From Phoronis australis (lineage: Eukaryota > Phoronida > Phoronidae), in assembly GCA_002633005.1 (NCBI GenBank), contig NMRA01000494.1, positions 1 through 64,000 of the forward strand: a stretch of 64,000 nt of DNA. Direction: 5' to 3'. Positions 61,301 to 64,000 of this stretch are shown here, in pieces (the first letter of the stretch is position 1; each line of letters begins with the position of its first letter). Below the pieces are notes generated by a model, which was not told the origin of the DNA, made no database searches, and saw only the letters and a list, made by a program, of their open reading frames with translations. Made by a program: the position numbers and the translations under genes.

Positions 61301-62150
61301 GTAACACCAGATTTACGTTACAACGTTTCTTTTGCTGCATATTTTACCAGTTCCTAATACCGTTGGCACGCAAGTGTTTGCAAGACAGGAATATTATCAC
61401 AGGTTTCAGCAGAAATGCGTTGATTGTCCTAGAGGAAGTTGGTGAAATCATTGTTGGGTATTTCATTAATTTATCTCGGTATTATTACATAGCATACGGC
61501 GGTTATGACTGCAAAGTCTTTTATTGAATTACGAGTCGAGTGACATTGGTCTCGGATATTTTTGCGGGAATAAAAACAAGAAATAACATTCAGCTAAAAG
61601 GAGACTAAACCCTGTTTTAATGATTTCAACCAATCCTGGTTCTGTCACCTGCAAATGCATTATTGGCGTGAACCTTCCAAATTAAAGGCAGAACCAACTA
61701 AAAACTCATACTCCCAGTTTAACAAACTGAACAAAATGGTGAGTGGTATTTTCCTACATTTACGGCTGCCGTGTTACTCGCTAAAAGCGTTCTAGGTCAC
61801 GCTTGCCCGTTTAGCAGACTTTGAAAGGAGTATTTTGGCCTTCAAACTTTTGAGGGTTGTCGAGGGGTTACAAAGTTTTATTGTTTTAGTTTATAGTATC
61901 TGTTCATAGGCCAAAACCAGATTTGGTATTCTTAATATCTTTATTAAAAAGCTCCCAAAATCTGTTGAAGTGTTGTCGAGACATAGGCTACATGTGTGTC
62001 AGTGCCACTTTCCACATTTTATTAATTTTTTATTGTTGCTGATTGTGTCACAGGTTGTCGGCCATTACTGCTTACGCTCATCAACATCCACAACTCGCAC
62101 TAGCATTCGGCATTGGACACAACAACAGCAGTGACACCAACGGGACACAC
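55345..62150 (+). CDS. DEG/ENaC family sodium channel, gene 2 (first three exons, continues past the window)
   Basis: Exons 55345-55549, 60930-61062 and 62054-62150 have GT/AG borders and phases 1, 2 and 0. They encode 145 residues. Exon 1 gives a cytosolic N-terminus with CTNGVPNIARADNKVSR and the start of TM1. Exon 2 gives EQGYEAFDKFFKHPINVN and FPAVTVCNLNPIR. Exon 3 gives RLSAITAYAHQHPQLALAF and NNSSDTNGTH, ending at a good GTAAGT donor. Exon 2 matches gene 1 at 40 of 45 residues. Position, borders and flanks mark it as a tandem paralogue of gene 1. The rest of the ectodomain and TM2 must lie beyond base 64000. Asn43-Gly44 replaces the usual His-Gly. Confidence 0.85.
55998..56379. mobile_element. 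Inverted-repeat MITE, AACAGTCCC family, copy 3
   Basis: This is the best preserved copy. The left end GGTTGCATGAAACAGTCCCA is answered by GGGACTGTTTCACGCAACC at the right, and the inverted repeats continue inward for about 50 bp. The interior carries a block matching the reverse complement of copies 1 and 2 (AAGAGGTGCTCATAATAAAG). No clear target duplication is seen. Confidence 0.7.
56500..56850 (+). repeat. Unclassified dispersed repeat, copy 3
   Basis: It shares ACCATAGAAAAATG, TTGCATGAGGGGTTA and AATTATTGATACCG-type blocks, in order, with 49593-49930 and 17892-18260. Confidence 0.45.
57858..58080 (+). pseudogene. THAP-domain gene remnant
   Basis: ATG at 57858 opens MPHGCCVPGCTHFC, a typical THAP start (C-x4-C). 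The frame hits TAA at 57923-57925 just before HRFPTDDTLCRTW, which is the expected continuation of the same domain (FP and W positions). The premature stop means it is broken as it stands. It lies in an intron of channel gene 2 on the same strand. Confidence 0.6.
58627..58810. other. Intron block conserved with channel gene 1
   Basis: ACGTTTGTTTAAACATTCA, then TATTTGCATCGTATC and TTTGTAAACATTT, are in the same order as at 36120-36310 and at almost the same distance from the start codon. The sequence between them is less alike. Confidence 0.55.
61772..61950 (-). repeat. Dispersed repeat, inverted copy of 18390-18591
   Basis: The reverse complement reads GTCTGCTAAACGGGCAAGCG followed by TGACCTAGAACGCTTTTAGC, close to 18541-18591. 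Outward it also shares an ATACCAAATCTGGTTTTGGC-like block. It lies in intron 2 of channel gene 2. Confidence 0.5.
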
Positions 62151-64000
62151 GTAAGTAGAGCTCTACTTCCGAGGAAGCAGTGTGCTGCTATTTGTTGGAG
62201 CAGCGTGTAAAAGTTAGGAATAATTTGAAGCCATGGCATATGTCAATACTAACTTCCAGACTTAAAGACCCATTTGGAAACTGTTTGCAAGACCACTGCA
62301 GTGAACGTAGAATGAACCGATAAGCGCAACTATATCATTAACAACCGATCATTAAGAAAAATAAATAACATTTACGGAGTACTGTAACACCGCTGACGCG
62401 CTGAAAACAAAATTAATGAGACTTATTTCCTCCATTTGCTCATGATTGGCTCAGCTGATTTTGCGTCACAAACGGACATGTCGGTCGATTCGGACAGTGT
62501 AACTGAGAACACTTCGAACCAATGTCCGAGGTAGGTAGGTAGACGATGCAACTTGGTTAATGAAAGATCCTGAAAAGGAAGATAAAGGCGAAGGACACAT
62601 ACCCCATGGACGGCGTCGTGAGGAATGTGTCTCGATTTACCCGAAAGAACCCGATGTTTTAGTCAACCTGTAACATCCGATACAATATTCTCTTCCTGTG
62701 ACCTCAAAACATCACGTGACAAATTTCTCGTGCGTTTTGAAAATTTAATAATGATGCTTTTCAAAGTACAATAAGTTCTAACGTAGCCCAAAATGCATTA
62801 AATAGTAGCCTTCAACATTCGAAGTGACGCTAATGAGCGTGCAATCAGTAGTTTCATCTCCAATTATGTCTTGTCACAGTGTACATGTAGTTCTTGAGAT
62901 ATCAAATGTTGTAATTCAGTTCACGCTCCATTTGTCTGTAAATATGTAACAGTAAAACAGGCGTGCGTTTTAACATAACCACTTACAACTACTTTCTGTC
63001 GTATTTGTGTCATTTCAGTATGCTTTTCCTATTTATGTATTATCTTGGCACTTTAATCAGTTGACCACAGACCAACAACCATGGAGGTAGGTTAAGTAGG
63101 CCTACAGTTCTTTTATACAGATGTTTTGTCTATTCATTTGTTAGCAGCATCATTCAAAATGTTATGGACGGTTTGGTTACAATTTCAAGATATCATTCTA
63201 AAACGTTTTGGGTGACCTGAGTTGCACTTCTAGGTTATCACTAGTAGGTTTAGACGTAAACTAACCTTACGTATATACACGAAGAAATCTATACAGGCTT
63301 TTGCTGGCATTATAAATAACATCTTAGTACTTTGTGTGTTGGTGATTTGTGGTGTACGCAGCAGTACCAGTACAAATCTTTGCTTGGTGCTCGGTTTTGG
63401 AGCTGTCACCACTTGTCACGGTCGTCAGTACATAGCTTCCCCCACAAGACTCGTACATTGCCTCCTCGTTGCAAAACACTGAACTATACGCCGGGATCCC
63501 ACTTGTCTTTTGAAATAACTGAAAAGCTGAAGCTCAACAGCGGAATTTTAAACTTGGACGACTAACGTCTTAAATCAGGAGTGAGATAATGCCTCTCCAT
63601 GTAAGGCGTTGGGAGGAAAAAGGTTATTGATACGGCCAATTGTCCCGGGGAAAGGGAATCATTGTACTTAGCGGGGTAAACATCAAGCGAAAGCAATTGT
63701 AAATGTGCCTGTTAACTTGGATAAAATGCCAAGCATCAAAAACAGAGGAATATAGCGTACCTTGATGCGGAGCTCTGTCTCCTCGAAGAGGAATTAATAC
63801 ACAGGGAAGAGAAGTTACTTCTGGTGTATACACTTACTATGGGGAACCACTGGACCCTACCGCATCGGCACAGAAGTGAAAGTGAAGTGACCAGACGCTC
63901 TGAGGAATCACTGATGCTTCGAGGTAAAAGGTTAAGTGAGATGAGCAGACAAGTAGAAGCAGTGGTAGTTTTCGAAGATATCTGTGTACACCAACTTGGC
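62151..64000. other. Channel gene 2, start of intron 3 or unplaced exon region
   Basis: I searched here for an equivalent of gene 1 exon 4 (HCTYQGEQC) and found none. A short stretch at 63019-63086 has splice-like borders and fitting phases but no similarity to the family. The remaining sequence shows no feature I can name. Confidence 0.5.

Noticed and set aside
63019-63086. Possible fourth exon of channel gene 2
   Set aside because: Splice-like borders and phase fit, but the peptide (YAFPIYVLSWHF) has no similarity to gene 1 exon 4 or to the family.
1-64000. CRISPR arrays, bacterial operons or a prophage
   Set aside because: No regularly spaced repeats and no tightly packed genes; introns and transposon types are those of an animal genome.

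Overview
This window is eukaryotic. It has split genes with GT/AG introns and long introns and intergenic spaces packed with short inverted-repeat transposons, THAP-domain fragments and decayed LINE pieces. There are no bacterial-style operons. The gene content (synaptotagmin, a family of DEG/ENaC channels) points to an animal. The compact exons, the zinc dehydrogenase of a type best known from bacteria and the nodulin-like transporter suggest a marine invertebrate, perhaps a non-vertebrate deuterostome such as an acorn worm or amphioxus. The species is an inference and cannot be fixed from the sequence alone. Single N positions at 11582 and 24141 mark assembly joins.

Layout on the plus strand: (1) bases 1-181 are the end of a synaptotagmin C2B domain, cut by the window edge. 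(2) 5630-14443 is a complete six-exon zinc-dependent medium-chain dehydrogenase of 352 residues whose exon phases all fit. (3) 16870-22592 is a three-exon, 465-residue major-facilitator protein of the nodulin-like type. (4) 22593-32828 is about 10 kb without a confident gene, holding a near-identical 693-bp duplication, small inverted-repeat elements and a THAP-bearing transposon. (5) 32829-48006 is a thirteen-exon DEG/ENaC channel gene (about 526 residues) with one doubtful splice donor inside a 29-bp tandem repeat. (6) 48007-55344 is a repeat-rich spacer with LINE remnants on the minus strand. (7) 55345 to beyond 62150 is a second DEG/ENaC gene, a tandem paralogue of the first; only its first three exons can be placed before the window ends.

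The two channel genes share exon boundaries, intron phases, upstream sequence and an intron-1 block at nearly the same offset, so they arose by tandem duplication. Both carry Asn-Gly where the family normally has the gating His-Gly motif. The transposon record includes two copies of a TTAA-flanked, THAP-encoding element (Kolobok-like), a Mutator-like foldback element with a 9-bp target duplication, and several MITE families. The neighbouring genes show no sign of acting in one pathway. They look like ordinary neighbours in an animal genome, apart from the paired channels.
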